NCBI RefSeq assembly: GCF_000002995.4
Contig: NW_025062479.1
Coordinates: 21,014,721 to 21,078,720 of the forward strand
DNA: 64,000 bases
DNA from: Brugia malayi
Lineage: Eukaryota > Nematoda > Chromadorea > Rhabditida > Onchocercidae
Direction of reading: 5' to 3'
The stretch's first letter is position 1. Every line of letters begins with the position of its first letter. Positions 38,005-53,300 of the stretch are shown piece by piece. The notes under the pieces are model-generated. The model was not told the DNA's origin. It saw only the letters and a list, made by a program, of their open reading frames with translations, and did not search any database. A program made the translations under genes and the position numbers.

Positions 38005-41000
38005 AAATGTTATTTTGCAACTTGATAATTGGAAATATAATAATAATTCAAATTATTTCTCTAAAATACATATTCAAATTATTTCTTTAAAATACATAAA
38101 ATTTGACTCATAATTTAATATATAAGATTGATATCTGTCAAACTTAAATTTAACTTTATAAGTTTATAAATTATCATGTTATTCTTCATTTTGTATTGTT
38201 GATTTATTTGCAGCTATATGTCAGAGTTCAGTTGTTAGAAATATTCTAAGTTCTCTGAAATATTTTTGTTTTATCAATAAAGAAATCTTCACTGCAAACA
38301 TTTTGTCATCACTTAATAATAAATCCAAAAGTTAGCCAAGTTCAATTCAACGTAACTAAACATAAACCAAAACTCGTGAGAAAAAAAAAAAGATCTTTTA
38401 AAAGCTAACCAACTAAAATTAGAAATAATCATTCATTTAATCTCATTTTAATTTGTTTTAAATTATTCGAAATCAATTTAGACTCAAACCATCATTTTTA
38501 TACATTTACTTGTCTCAAAATTTTGTAAATCAACACTTGGCATATGAAAATAAATAATGGACCAAAAATACTTCTGATTAAAATATTATTATTTTATTTC
38601 ATTTTTTCCTCAGAATTTCAATAAATTTTATAACACTTATATACTTTTTATCAAGAAAAAATACCATTAATAACCTAAAAATCATTTTTTTTTCTTTTTT
38701 TTTTTTTTTGTTATTATTAGAATTTATGACAAATGATTATGTTGACATATGGTGTAATGTGCAACAGTTACTCTACTCAATTATTTCCAGGTGCAGTGCA
38801 CAGGTGTCCTTATATACTTCATAAACCCATATGATAAGTTTTATTTACATCCCACATATTTGCAATAATCCATAACATTCATTTCTGTTGTATGGAGAGA
38901 TTCCGATAATTCAACTACGACATCCATCTGGTATAATAGATTGCACCTGGTTGTAAAATTAAATTCATCAAACAATTTTGTATTTGATAATTAGCAAATT
39001 TTTTTTTTTTTTTGTAATACTTGGTGTAATAATATTTTAAATAATTTATTGCTAGCATTTATATGTTCGAGATTTTTTTCTCAATATAACTATCCATATT
39101 TTAAATAAACAATGAATAAAAAAATTAGTGTATTTTCAAATATTCATCAAATTTTAAAATTTTTGAATCATCTGTAAATTTCTTAATACTCAGATTAAAA
39201 ATTAAGGCATCAAAAAATCAACGATGATTTGAAACAGATAGCAAATACAAATATGCTGTGTTCAAGGTGATTAAGATAATTTCTAAAGTATTGTAAGTAA
39301 TCGCGGGAAGATGAGAGAAATGGATATTAATTAGATACTTTAAAAAAGAACCAAAAAATTCTTTTAATATAAAAATATTTCTTTTTTTTCTGCTTCTGAT
39401 TCATTTTTACTTTTCAAATCTTCACCTGCCTGCTAATTTTTACCTTTTAACTAATTAGCACTAATAAATGCAAATTTTTTTAAACCAGAAAATTTGTAAA
39501 TTTTTAAAATTTTCTTTACTCTACAAAAGTAATCAGCAGTAATAATGTAAATCAAACGCAAGTAATAAAAACTTCAAAAGATTTAATTTGAATTATTTGA
39601 TTAATTTTCAAGCAATTTCTTCTAATTTATATTTCTCGCTATTTTATTGAAATTTAATTAATTGTAAATTTAACAATAACAAGAAATATATTTTATGAGA
39701 GGAAGAGAATATCCATAAATATGCAATTTGCGCAAAGTGATGCAGCAAAATGTAAGGAACAAATAGTCATAAAAGCGGGTCATCGACGAACAATTTGCGG
39801 TCTTTTTGAAAAGAGAAAAAGAAAATGGTTTAGTTCAAAAATATCAATGTCCATCCGCTTGTCCATTCATTATTTGTCCATCTCCTCAACAATTACCGTA
39901 TCCTAATAATCGTGAACACACAAAGACTAAATGAATGTTCAATTCTTGCATGAAACCATTTTGTGCGGTATCTTTGTTGGAAAAGATACCAGTGGCGGTG
40001 TTGCAGTTAATTTAGAAAGTGATCGTTTGCATTCGATCAAATTATCCAAAATTAATTAACAATGCCAGGATGAGTCGAGTTGATGTTTGACTCTTTTTGC
40101 GATCAATTATTATTGTTATTGAAATTCTATTCTGCTGAAGAAAATTATTGTCCTTAATTTTAAATTAATTTTATGCATTAGTTAAATAAACGAAAATTTT
40201 TATTTAGTAAATTTCAATTTACATATTTGTGATTGTTTCTAATTTCTTTGCAGCAATGCTCATATGCAATTGTAAATTTTCATGCAGCGCAAATAATAGT
40301 TCCTAAAAATTTCTAAAAATTTAAAATGATTTTAATGAATTTTTTGTAATTCGAAATTTTTGACAAAGTATGCTAAAATGATAAAGCATAATTACGAACA
40401 AAAACTATTGTAACTACAACAATCTTTCACAAATATTTATTACTTTTAAAAGATATCAACAGATTAGGTTAAATATGCACTAACAAAACGAAATTTCAAG
40501 CTAATGACCAAATATATAAATAATGATCAATGATGGCTTACATATTTAAGCATATGCATCTATCTGACCAGTTTGTTGGAATATTTCATGAAGTAATTAG
40601 CATAAATGTCATTGATTAGCTCATTAATGCTTGCTTCAGTTATTCAAATGATGATGGATGTTTTGTTGATATTAAGTGGAAGAGGAAGAAAAGGAAAGTG
40701 GCTTTCAGTGATGCAACAAACATCGCATCATCCTGAAATGAGTGCAGTCATCAGGAAGTGCTGCTCCCGAGCAGCGGGTGGTCTCGTTTCTACCAGAAGC
40801 TATGACTAAATTCAAAACCATATACTACTCAATTTCATGCTATATGCCCCGAGAACACATGGAACAACCAGATGCTACCGTTAATAGCAACCATTATTAT
40901 CATTATATTCATTCATTATATTTATTTTTCAGTGCTTTCATCATCGTCACTATATTATCATTATCATCATTATATTATTATCATCATCACCATCTATAAC

Positions 41001-44000
41001 AGAAATTTTTTTTTTTCAGCCCCAAAATTTAACTTACACTAGTTTATGCATCATTTAAAAGAATGCGTATCAATTGATTCAGTAAAATGAAGTTATAATT
41101 TTGGCAATTTAAGTGTGGTGAATATTCGGCAGAGAAAAAACTTTTCAAAATTATTATAACTGATAAAAGCAAGCACATCTTTTATGTAATTTTCAATTTA
41201 AATTAACCTTAGATTAGAGACTTTATTCATTGCTGAAAATATTAATAAAAATCAGCATCATCCTATTTGAAAATATGTTCATGCAATTACAAATTTCAAA
41301 TTTCAATTAATATCTACTATCATTCCATGCTACAATTGCAGTGCTAAAATTGGATGGAATTTTTGTCTTAAATACCTGAACAGTTTTTATTCTTAAATAC
41401 TTGAAAAGAAAAATAGTATTTGTCTAAAATGATTCAAAAAATCTCAACTATTTGTTTTGAAAAAAAAGAAATAATTATAAAATGACATAAAGTAAAAAAA
41501 TATATATATAAATAATATTATTACGTGCAGTAATCCTAGCTACAATAATAATAACAACAACAAATTCCAATTGCAATACATTTATGTTCTAAAGTCAATG
41601 ATGACAAAGTATTATCTACGAGAATCATTGTTTCATTTTTTTTTTTTTTTTCATCATATCTTATCGTTGTCATTTTTTACATTAAAAAAAAAAATAATAA
41701 TATCACATGGAAGCTGAGATTTTCTCACCTGCTTTATTAGTTAATTAATTTAAATACTGAAATATACAGTTAATAGAAGTTTGATCAATCAAAATGACTT
41801 TTATCTTTTTTACATTTTGCAAATTTGTTCAGAATTTACAGATTTTGAAATAACTGTATCTTTGAGTGACACTTCAAATACGTTTATTGCACTACTTACT
41901 TTTGCATTTGATGTTTTTATGCCTTTTTTTTTTTTTTTGCGATTTAACTTCATTTTCTTTTTCAATGCTTTTCGCATTTATTTTCACAATTGTAACACAT
42001 TTAAGTCAAATAAATCAAACTCTATGTAAGTCTAAATAAAAGAAAACATTTTGCAAAATTTAAAAGACAAATATATTAAATATATTGTAGTACTTAATTA
42101 GCCTTCAATATAAGGCTTTGGAATGGAAAAATTGAATGAAAAGGGCACGACCTCATATCGTAAAGTATCTATAATAAATCTTCCAGCAAACAAATATTGA
42201 GCGCAACATGCACACACCTGTGCAGCTGCGCATTATCAGGATGGGAAATCAAACGATGTTGCACTTCACTTCAACCTCAAATTTGCATTTCATTTTGTTA
42301 ATGTGCATGGGAAAATGTTAGCAAATCTGTTGTTGTCATTTGGTATTGCAATGATTTATGTCATTGTTGTAGAAAAAATATGAAAAATATCATTCATGTA
42401 ATTATCAATTTTAACATTTCATCGAGTATGTAATAAATTGAAATAATATACTATTTTGAAGTATGTAATAAAATAATACTCTAATGCATTATAATTAACA
42501 AAATGGTTAATAGAATCATTGTTAAATTTCATTATCTTCATGAAAAAAATAATGATAATAATACCATAATTGATGCATTAAGAAAAATAATAAATTTACT
42601 TCAGTCTCAAGTTAATTTGAAAAAATATTGTATTAAATTCACTTCAATATGAAGTTAATTTGAAAAAAAAAAAAAAACGAAAATCTTTGCTTAAAAAAAT
42701 TTACTGTTTTTTTTTTTTTTTTTTTTTTGTGCGCTATAATTTTGTTTTATTTTTTAAAATTAAAAGTTAAAAAATTTCACCTCCAGAATTTTGCTTTTCA
42801 GTAAAAATTTGATCGCTTTTTTTTAGCAAATTAAAAATTTTGTTTTGAACATTTTCACTGACAACTTATACAGATTAATTTTTTTTTTCTTTTTTTAATA
42901 ATTCATTCTTATATAATATGTCGTAAGGTCTTCTACCTCTTTTTCTCTTTTTGCTTTTTTTTTTTTTGAAATCCTGTGAAGAAATATTTAAGTTGATTTG
43001 ATTATTCGAGACCATCAAGACTATTAATCATAATCTATAATTATTCACAGACTATCACGGTTATTGATCATGACCATGATTATGATTATGATTAAATTCC
43101 ATCAATGTCATCATCATTTGAATATGTTTTTTCTTGAAGTAATGAGTCATTCAGCATATATAATAAAATCATTGAGTAAAGGTCAACGCTGGTCAAGCTT
43201 ACCTTTTGGCATCAAGTTTCTACCGCCTTGTTGACATTTCTCACAATCGCGTAAAAAGGAAACCTTTTGTTTGAAGCCTAAAGGAAATATTTGCAAAAGC
43301 TATTGACATCAGAAGTGTCCCATTGGAAGGAGTACTTTATGTTCCAATCATAATTTACCATTTCCATTTCTAAACCATCCATTTCCCCACTCTTTGTCAT
43401 CACAAATATGTTAAATAATTTTAGAAACAATTTTAAAAATATTTTTTTTTTTCAAGGAATTATTTCAAAATAATTAAATCAAATCAATAAGTAACAAAAA
43501 GAAAAAAAAACTACACACACTGATATATAAATATTATCGATGAAAGGGTATGATAGGAATGATTTTATGGATGCATCTCCTTGAGCAGTAGTAAATGCCC
43601 TTGAACTTGCGCAGTAGTCGCGATCATCGTCATTACCGCCTGTCAGTGGTTTCTAATTTTTAATGCCTTTCTACTCAAATGATCTATAATTACCTTTATA
43701 TGTGACAACTTCGCGATTGAATGTAGGAAGAGATAAGAGAGGAAGGAATCCTGCTAAGGTAATACGATTTCTTAAAATAATTTATCATTAAATCTTGCGA
43801 AAAGTAGACGATTGCGCTTAAAGCCATTAATAGAAATAAAGTTGAAACTAATTTTTAAACATTTCACATGCACACACATACGGAACTATCTTATTTCTGC
43901 TTAGCAAATAAATAAGTAAAGAAATAAATATAATCTAGTGATGGCTTATCTAATTTAAATTCTTGTTATTACTTTATAATTGCACATTGGGATGAATAAA

Positions 44001-46237
44001 TTAACATGCAAAATGTATTAATTCAAGCATAAATGTATGTATTCTTATCATACGACTGATTAGATCATTAATCTTCTTTTTTTTTTTTTCAAAATTGCAT
44101 TTGCAAATAGAATGTAACCTTCAACTTGCTGAAGAAGAAAGAGGGAAAGTGTATGGGAGAGAGAGAAAGGTTAATTATTTTGAAAAAAAACGAAAATGTG
44201 ACGATGATTTTAGATGTATTTTCTTTTTTCTTCTTCTTCTTTTTAATTTCCTCTTCCACCTGTTAAAGATATGAGAAAACTATTAGATGAAGAAAGAAGG
44301 AAGAAAGCAAAAGAAAAAATAAATTAGAAAACGAGGAAGAGACGATGAAATGTTGACAATGAAAATTGTACTGAATGAATGAATTAATGGTTGAATGATT
44401 GGATGATTGGATGGCTAAGCAATTTCCGATTCTTTTAATAGTCAAAAAGTTGAATAGAAATGACAATGAAAATAATTATTGAAGGTAGGAAAAGGTTAGC
44501 AAAACGGAAAACAGAAGGAAAGGAAGGACATTGATTGCAAAATTGAAGAAAGCATATTTTATAAAATATTTTCAAAAAAGGGAAAAAGGAGGAATGGAAA
44601 AAAGTAAAAGAAATGAAGAAAGTTAAAAAAAAAAAAGAAATGTGAAATTTATTTTATTTTATATAATTTTTCATTTCCTTTTTTTGTTACATAAAATTTC
44701 GATCTGACAATAACCATATTCTAACATCAATGAAAATCTGAAATTATTCGTGCATTTTCTGGTTATTTTTTTTTTAGTAACAAATAACAGGAAAGCTATA
44801 TAAGCTTTGATATGCATTACGGATTAATGAACAATGAGAAAGATCAATAAAGATTTAATTGAGTATCTGAAGCAATCCATTCCATATTAATAAGGTAAAT
44901 GAAAAATCCGGAATGCAAATAAGATCAGAATAACTGCAGTCCGTCATTTATGAACATATTTACTTTCAGGAATTATTAGACAGGCTTTCATGCTGATGAA
45001 CAGCAAAATGTTTTGTCTAATTTTCCTGATTAATATAACAATGAAAGAAAATTAGATGGAACTATGTAATATATTAATTGCATCGTTCTGCAATCAAAAT
45101 TAAATACTTTGAAAAAATAAATAAAATGAAGAAATAACAAGCATATTTCTGGATATAAAGTTTTTAACAATGTTTACTGCATAACTTCTGCATTATATTC
45201 AGACCTTTTAAAAACTCTGATCTTTTAATTAACCTTTGAACCTTTCAAAGGATAGACTAGAGCATATCTTTTCTTGACATCATTATCACTGTGTCCACTA
45301 ATACTTCTGATACAACTATTTTTGTATAATATTTAGTTATCATCACTGATGCAACTGGAACTATGTGCTAACATGCTTAATGCACGCAAAACTGCTGCAT
45401 GCTAATATATTCGATGGAAGTCCATTAAATGCATGCATGGATCTGTAAATCGAATGCAATTGGAGATGAAGAGTTGGCTCATTTCAAGGTAGCCATTATT
45501 ACCTGTCGTTATTATGCAAAGGTGAAAGTTAGTTGTCAATTTCATCTGATGAAGCAGCTAGTCGGCGCAAATCACTAATGAAGATGAACATTTTCTAATT
45601 TGTACTTCACCGCTTATCTCTTCGTTGCTAAGCTCATCCTCATCCATTGTAATGAGATAGAAGTTTGTTATTAAAATAAGTTAAGTCAATTCTCAAATCT
45701 GTTATTTATGTTAGAAATCGATTTTACAACTGAATGTGTTAAATTAGAAGACATTGTCAATTGAACTGAACTAATATCAACGCTTATCGTAAACTGTCAT
45801 ATTATTGTTTATTCTGAAATAGCAATATCATTGCTTAACATGATTAGCTATATTATTATTTCTTGAAAAATTTTAAAATGTATGCTTATTTAAATTAATC
45901 TTAAGATATCACTGTTTCAAAAACTATTTGCAATTATTTCATCACTTTTAAGATAAACAATGATAAGTTTGATCTATTCATGAAAAAATGATTAGCATTT
46001 CTTTTGAACTTTTAAAACCTTAAAAGTCAGTTTTAAAAATTGCTTCATTTCACTTGAAATTATAGTGATAAGTGATTAAGTGCTTGAAAACCTAATTTTT
46101 TTTACAAATCTAATTTATCATTTCTTTTTTCATCTCTCAAATATGTCCTCATTTTTTCACGAGTTTATAATATTTTCCAACAAATCAGATCGCTGTGATA
46201 CAACTGCAACTAAGAAATAAAGTTAAAGTGAGGTAAA
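38005..46237. other. 8-kb gene-poor region between HLH gene 3 and the guanylyl cyclase
   Basis: It starts with the 3' UTR of HLH gene 3. E-box groups occur at 38788-38949 and 42215-42228. A CAT/TTA-rich low-complexity stretch lies at 40885-40995, T/A runs near 42665-42730, and a GA-rich patch at 44130-44170. I saw no supported exon; open frames at 39721, 40606, 40742, 41781 and 44263 lack splice signals or family features. Confidence 0.55.
38788..38949. promoter_or_regulatory. E-box cluster downstream of HLH gene 3
   Basis: CAGGTG at 38788-38793 and 38801-38806, CATCTG at 38925-38930 and CACCTG at 38944-38949: four E-boxes in 162 bases, 0.8 kb past the stop codon. Confidence 0.4.
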
Positions 46238-46244
46238 TTTTCAG
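46238..46244 (+). promoter_or_regulatory. Likely spliced-leader acceptor of the guanylyl cyclase
   Basis: TTTTCAG lies 22 bases before the ATG at 46267, with no other ATG between. Confidence 0.55.
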
Positions 46245-46266
46245 AAATTGGATTTTATTTCAAAAA

Positions 46267-47365
46267 ATGGGAAGGAATATGATTGTATTATTTTTTATTA
46301 TATCTACGCTCTTATGTGGTGCAATTAAACTTGGCATTTTGGAAAGTGATCAAAATCTTGTGCATATATGCAAAATGGCCATAGAGGATGGTCAAGATGC
46401 TGGACATTGCACTGCTAATATCATCCAGTACACTTATATAAACTTTTTACTATTTCTCACACTAATTAGTATTAAAAATTGAAAGGAAAAAAAAATTGTT
46501 ACAAACAATCAAAATAAGAAACAAAAATACCAACATAAACCGAAATTATTATTATGTCTTGCAAGCTTAATGCTGTAAATTTTGAAAATTCTTTAAAAAA
46601 ATCTATAAATTATAATTTCTTATCCATCAAATATTTTCTTATCTGTAAATATTGTTTAGTGGTTGCGGAATATTCCAAACTGATCTTTTATGGCATATTA
46701 TTAAAGTTTCTTAAAAAAGTTTGAATAAATAGTAATTTAGGATACAAGATGCTGCGACATGTATGATAAATAATCCGGCAAAGGGTACAGCTAATGCTAT
46801 AGCTTTTCACTTTCAGGAACACGTAGAGGTTGTCATTTGTGCATTTGTTGATGTTTATGACCGTTTTATCAAAATTTACATATAATTTTAACAAAACAAT
46901 TTTAAGGCATTCGTTAATTCGAGATGTGAAAGTGAAATATTAGAAATAGCTGGTTTAGCTCGTTTCTGGAATTCTCCAGTTATGATACGAGCTGTTACAA
47001 ATCCCATTATCAGTGATCAGGATCTATATCCCACCGTTGTGCAATTTGGTCGTACATCTGCGCTTGATTTCACATATGCTATAAAATCACTTACTGATTA
47101 TCTCAATATTACTTCGGTACAACACTGCATTTTCTTTTTTTTTATTTATTTATTTAATTTATTTTATTATCATTTCTTTCACTCTCCAAATTATTCTTGT
47201 ATATAAATCTTAAATTGAAGGTAAAAAATTTCCAAAGAAAGTCTGAATTTAATCTATTACATCTAAAATTGAATCCTCTGATATTTATTACATAATTCAT
47301 ATTTAATTTCAAATTAAATCTTTTTACTTGCAATTTAATGTGGCATAATCAGAATACATCGACTT

Positions 47366-47398
<33 letters not shown>

Positions 47399-50300
47399 TG
47401 CTCTCTTTTTGTTTGAATTTAGCTTCATTTAGTCTATCTTACTTTCATGTTTATCTTAGCATAATTAATTAAAATTTTTAACTTTAGTTCAACTTAATTT
47501 AACTTTGTGTATTAGAGCTAATTTCAAATAGTTATTTAATGTAAATTACTATTTGACAAATAAAAGAATGTAAATCTTCCAGGTAGTTCTGGTGAGTTCT
47601 ACTGAAAGCAGCTTTGACCATTACTCCATTGTAGCTGGAATCGAACAAACTGCAAAACAACAACGCTCATTTAGCATAGAGAAATTCATTGAAATTGATG
47701 AAAATGTGCTGAGAGAAAATAAAATTATTGCAGAAGAACTTAGGACAGCCACAAGTAGTAAGTACTTACGTTATCATATCAAGAAATCTGCAAGGACAAC
47801 GATAATGGAACTCTTGAGTGAAATTTAATAAATCATTTGGAAAACATTCAAAAATAACAGCGAATTTTCTACTATTTTCAGTTATAATGCAACTTTTTCC
47901 ATACCAAACATGCAAATTACAAACAAAGAAAAGCCTAAAAAGTCTAGCTTCCTATCAGAAAGCCTTTCTTTTCTCATATGAATGGAAAGTTACATTGTTT
48001 TTTAAATCTTTCAATTTCATTTCGTTTTTGTTCATTTACTATTTGTTTGTCGTTAATTAGATCAGCAGTGATTTTGGACGATTCAATTTAATCGTTGGAA
48101 ATCTCTCGACTTTTTGCAATTCTATAAATTAATAATTTTTTCAGGTTGCTTTTTTATTTGATGAAAAACATTGAAATTTAAAGCATTAAACATTCAAAAA
48201 ACGTATAACTGTTCCAGCAATCATTATTGGTGATGATTTCAACGATCTTGGAATGGTTCTTCGTAATCTGGAAATGATTTCACTCAGCGATGATCATTAT
48301 ATGATAATTTTGATATGTAATCAAATTAGCGAAATATGTACAAGCTCAATTAAACATATTGTCGCTGATGCTAGTATTATTATTGTAAGCTTATAAAGAC
48401 AAGTTTTATTAGTAATGCACCATATTCAAACTGATTTGAGATTTTGACAGTTACTAATCATTTTCAGTTAGCTCCAATAATTGAACAGTATAAAGTGATG
48501 GTCGATAAGCTTAGCGAACGGCTCAATTTCACAATAAAAGAGGTACATTTTTACAACAAAGAAAGTGGAAAATGGAATAGAAAACGGTAGAATGGCTATG
48601 GTAATTGTTTCTTAGAGACTAATGTCATAGTACATCGTATATTTGAACTTTTTAAAAACTATTTTAATGATATCAATTATATCTGAATGCCTGATAGTTG
48701 GTACTCAACGTTTAGGCGTATGATACTGTAGATGTTAGATACTGTAGATTTACCGTTTCTTCATAGGAGGAAATAGAAATGTATGTGACAATGTATGATG
48801 CATGTTATGGTTTTTGCTTTGGTACACGACATAGCTCAACTGTGAATGGCAAGAAATTTGCTCAATCTATGAGAAATCAGCATTTCACTGGTCTGTAAAA
48901 TATTTTCATCTTCCGCTTTTAATTCTTGATTATTGATGCAAATAAGATGAAACTTTTTTAAGTATGCTTATTAGTATGCTTACTATATCTTATCTGTGTC
49001 TTGTAAATAATTGTTGCTATTAATTATCAATTAATAGGAAAGATTATTTAAGTGATTTAAAAACTTTCAATTCAAGATTTTTATTATTAAAACTGTCTAT
49101 TTGGAAGTAAGATTATTTTACATTTTTGTAGATATATTTGGGAATATCACGTTAGATGGAGCAGGAAAACGTTTACAAAATTATGCATTTCAATGGTTGC
49201 CATCAAGAAATGATGAATTTCAAAGGGTTATGACATTATCAATGATTGAAGCTCAATGCACACATGGAAACAAATGCTTTGATTTGGTAACAGCGTTGTT
49301 TTTTTTTTTTTTTTCTTTTGATTACTTTAAACTTTTTATACTTATTTTGCAATAATTAAAAATAACAGATTTGCTTAGGAATCAGTAAAATTGCATGTCA
49401 GATATAATAAGTATCAAAGAATGCCAATCTTTATCAATTAACTATTTGATAAAACTATTGTCCATTTGATTTTCTTTTTTAATTTTATAATTAAATTTAT
49501 CTATTTGCTTTATTGTTTATTCAATGATAAGTTAAATTAAATGATAAGAAAAGAGAAAGCGTACATTGCAGGAAATGCAAATTACAAATGACGAATTCTG
49601 GAACAAATACAGAAATATTACCATCACAAGATGCATTAAATGCAAGAAATCTTTTTTGTCTACTATTGCCATGGTGGTTATAAGTTGTGCTATTGTCGTA
49701 GTGCTCTGCTTAATCGGCTTTTATTTATATAGAAAAAAGTAAATAAACAACCAATAAGTCATTTTGAAATACATAATTTAGAAGAGTCGAAAAATTGATT
49801 TTAATTGAAATGAGAGTCAATAGTGTACCAATGCTGCCGGTTGTTATTAACTCGGAAAGTATGTAACTTAATAATATGAAGACTTTGCTATTTTAATATT
49901 AGGTTAGACAAGTATTATTTAGAAATCTAAAAAAAACATTAATGGGAGCTGATATTTTGTTTAAGTTTCAAGCACGATAAATATTAAATGGGATTTTAAG
50001 AAAAGTTTATACAATTTTTTTTTTTGACTTTTACACTTACAGCTGGAATAATTTCTTGATGTAATTGTTAAAATTTTTAAATTACTTTGGACTATTAAGC
50101 ATTTTGCATCTTATTTAAAAATTAGCGCTTAGCTTTTATAATTATGAATTACGAATTATATAGCGAATGGCAAAATTTTCAGGAAGCATATGGAAGCATA
50201 TCGAATGATGTGGAAAATTTCAAAAGAGGATTTAAAAGTTATTGAAACAAAACGGGTCAGTTAACTTTTTATATGAAAAAAAAACTTTTACACTTATCAT

Positions 50301-53300
50301 ATTTTATTAGCTTCGCTGAAATGGATGCGTCCGTTCATTTATTTGTTTGTTTTTTTTCACTATTAAATTTTGTTTTCAAATGTTGAACTTATTTTAGTCT
50401 AAAGAACATGCAATAAGTGATAACTTAAGTCATAAACGTCGACAATTGGATTCATATGCACTGGTTGGTACTTTAAAAGCTGAATTTATGTGTTTCAAAC
50501 AGTATAAACGAATTCCATGGAATAAAGCGCAATTGAAATTCCTTTATGAATTGAAATCATTGAATCACAACAACTTAACAAATTTTATTGGAATTTGCTA
50601 CAATGATTTGGATCGTTTTTACGTGTTACATACGCTGATCGAACGAGCGTCGCTAGAAGACTTCATCTATGATCAGCAATTCAACGTGGATGATACATTC
50701 AAGTGTGCATTTATCAGGGATATCTTAAAGGTATATTATCACTAGTATCATTTAATAATAATTTTGATCAGTGTATACATACCAATAAGGTATTGATTAT
50801 TCTAAAAAAAAAAAAAAAAAAAAAGTGAAAAAAATGACATAAAAATCATCCTAAACTAAAGTAATAAAATTAAACGATCTCTAAGTCAAACACAACAAAT
50901 ATAAAAATAGTGAGAGAAAACAACGTATGGGAGGAGTAAAAAATTGTTTCAAAATAAATTATCACATTTTTGACTTTGAAATTATTCACGTATTTCAGGG
51001 ATTGAACTAATACCTTTTTCTTCAGGGATTACAATATTTGCATAAGTCATCGATTGGATATCATGGATTGTTATCATTAAAAACGTGTATGATTGATACG
51101 AACTGGGTTCTTAAATTAACAAATTTTGGAATTTCAACTATGTTGAATGAATTAATTGATCAAAATTATATACGTACTATAGAATTAATTCCTCAACAAT
51201 GTTAGTCATTTTTTTTTAAGGTATGAAAAATTAAAAAAACAATAGATAGAGTAAGTCAAAACAAATTATGATTAATAGCATATCCATATCAGTAGCAAGC
51301 ATTTATATATGTGGATGAATTAAATAAGATCAAACTTTAATAATCTGAAAAATATTCAAATAGATTTTTACAAATTTTGTGCTTTTTGTTTTCAGTTTAC
51401 ATCACAGTTGCACCGGAATTATTAAATGGTATTCAAATTGGATGGAACTTTCCAAAAGGAACCGCTGTTGGAGATATTTATAGCTTCGGAATGATGCTTT
51501 ATTCAATTATTTTTCGAATTAAGCCATTTGATCGACTTTCACTGAAAGGTTTTAATAAATATTAGAAATTACCAAAAATAATCCTTTGTTTTTGATTCAA
51601 TAAAAATCTTAGAAACTGTCCAAAAAAAGAAATCAACCGTTTTCACAAAAGGAAATAACTTGCAGAAGTACTTCATAATGTTGTTCAGAAATCATTGCGA
51701 CCACAGATTGATAATGATAACGGTGATCCGGTTAGTCTCAAATAAATAATTTTTTCTTTTCTTTTTCTTTCTACTATCATTCTGAAAGAAAAAAAAAAAG
51801 AAAACTTCGAAATAGTTAAAAAAGAAAAACATTAAGGTAGTTTTTCTTTTGTAAATTAAGCGGATGAAATGTTAAAGTTAACACATTTTGCAGTTAATTA
51901 CATTAATGTGCCAATGCTGGAATTCAGTGCCAGAAGAACGACCAAAACTTGAAAATATTCGTCAAACTATTGGAACAATTTTTTCAAATTCGTAGATTTT
52001 TAGCAAATTTGTTATAAAATCATATTTGTTATACCAGAAATATAGCAAATAATTGCTGAAGGAAGAATATATGTTCAACAAATAAACCAAAAGATTTTAC
52101 TTTATCTTAAAAATTTTCATTCCTTTTTCAAGTATAATAACATTTTTTTTCAAGTATCACCTTCGTTTTCTTAAATGCTTTAAGTTACTTTTGACATTCC
52201 CTTCTTGAATGTTCGAAGCTTATGTTACTTTAAATAACTTAATCATATTAACTAAAACTATTTTTTGTGTGTTTTTTTTTATCTTTCATATCATAACTTT
52301 TTAAGAAAAGGTAACTTGGTTGATCAAATGATTAAAATGAACGAGAAATATGCACAAGACTTAGAACATATCGTTGCGGAACGAACTTCACTTTTAGTTG
52401 AAGCACAAGAACAAACTGATCGTTTACTTTGCGAAATGCTACCACCGTTTGTTTTTTTCTTTCTTTTTTTTTAAAATTATTTTATTATACAATGTAAAAT
52501 AACTTTAAAAAAGCTTTCTACTTTTTTTTTTTTTGGAAAAAAAAGAAAGTTTTACGATTTAACTTTTATGATTAAATTATATTGCATGAAAGTTTTAAAT
52601 GATAATATTGTTAGATCTATAGCAGCACAACTCAAAGCAGGAGAAACAATCATTCCACGAAATTATGAATCAGTTACAGTTGGATTCTGTCAGATTGTTG
52701 AATTTATGTATTTGATGGAGCATTGCACACCTGAGCAGGTCTGTAATATCTCCCAGTTATTAGTAATTCCCCGAGATTATTATCTAATAGAGTGAATAAA
52801 AATTATTACTTTTTTTTCAAAATTTCCAACAAGCAATAGACTTCGACTGTGATACGTTTGTAAATGTCATATTTTATTTTCAATAAAGTTTACCCATTAC
52901 ACTACTAGCAATTAGTAAAAATGAATTTAAATATTATTTCATATATAGTTAAATAGTCTAATTATTGTTGTTTTTCTATTTCTCTTCAATGAAATATGGA
53001 ATGATTGAGAGCTGAGAAGATTTAATCTTTCGTGTTATCATCATTTAGGTCATTTCCTTTTTAAATGAAGCCTTCATGACTTTCGATGAAGTAATCAAAT
53101 GTCACGATGCTTATAAAGTTGAAACGACAGGTGAAACATACATGATGGCATCAGGAGTACCAAGGGAAAATGGTGGTCGGCATATTTTTGAAATTGCTGA
53201 AATTGCACTTAAAATACGGGAGGTAATCATTTGTTTATTCAAAAAAATAAGCACCTTTTGCAATAAAAAAAATAAATAAACATTTCCGCTACATATCTTA

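Noticed and set aside
47818..48060. 80-residue open frame between cyclase exons 4 and 5
   Set aside because: It lies wholly in an intron with strong flanking splice sites and breaks the ligand-binding region if included.
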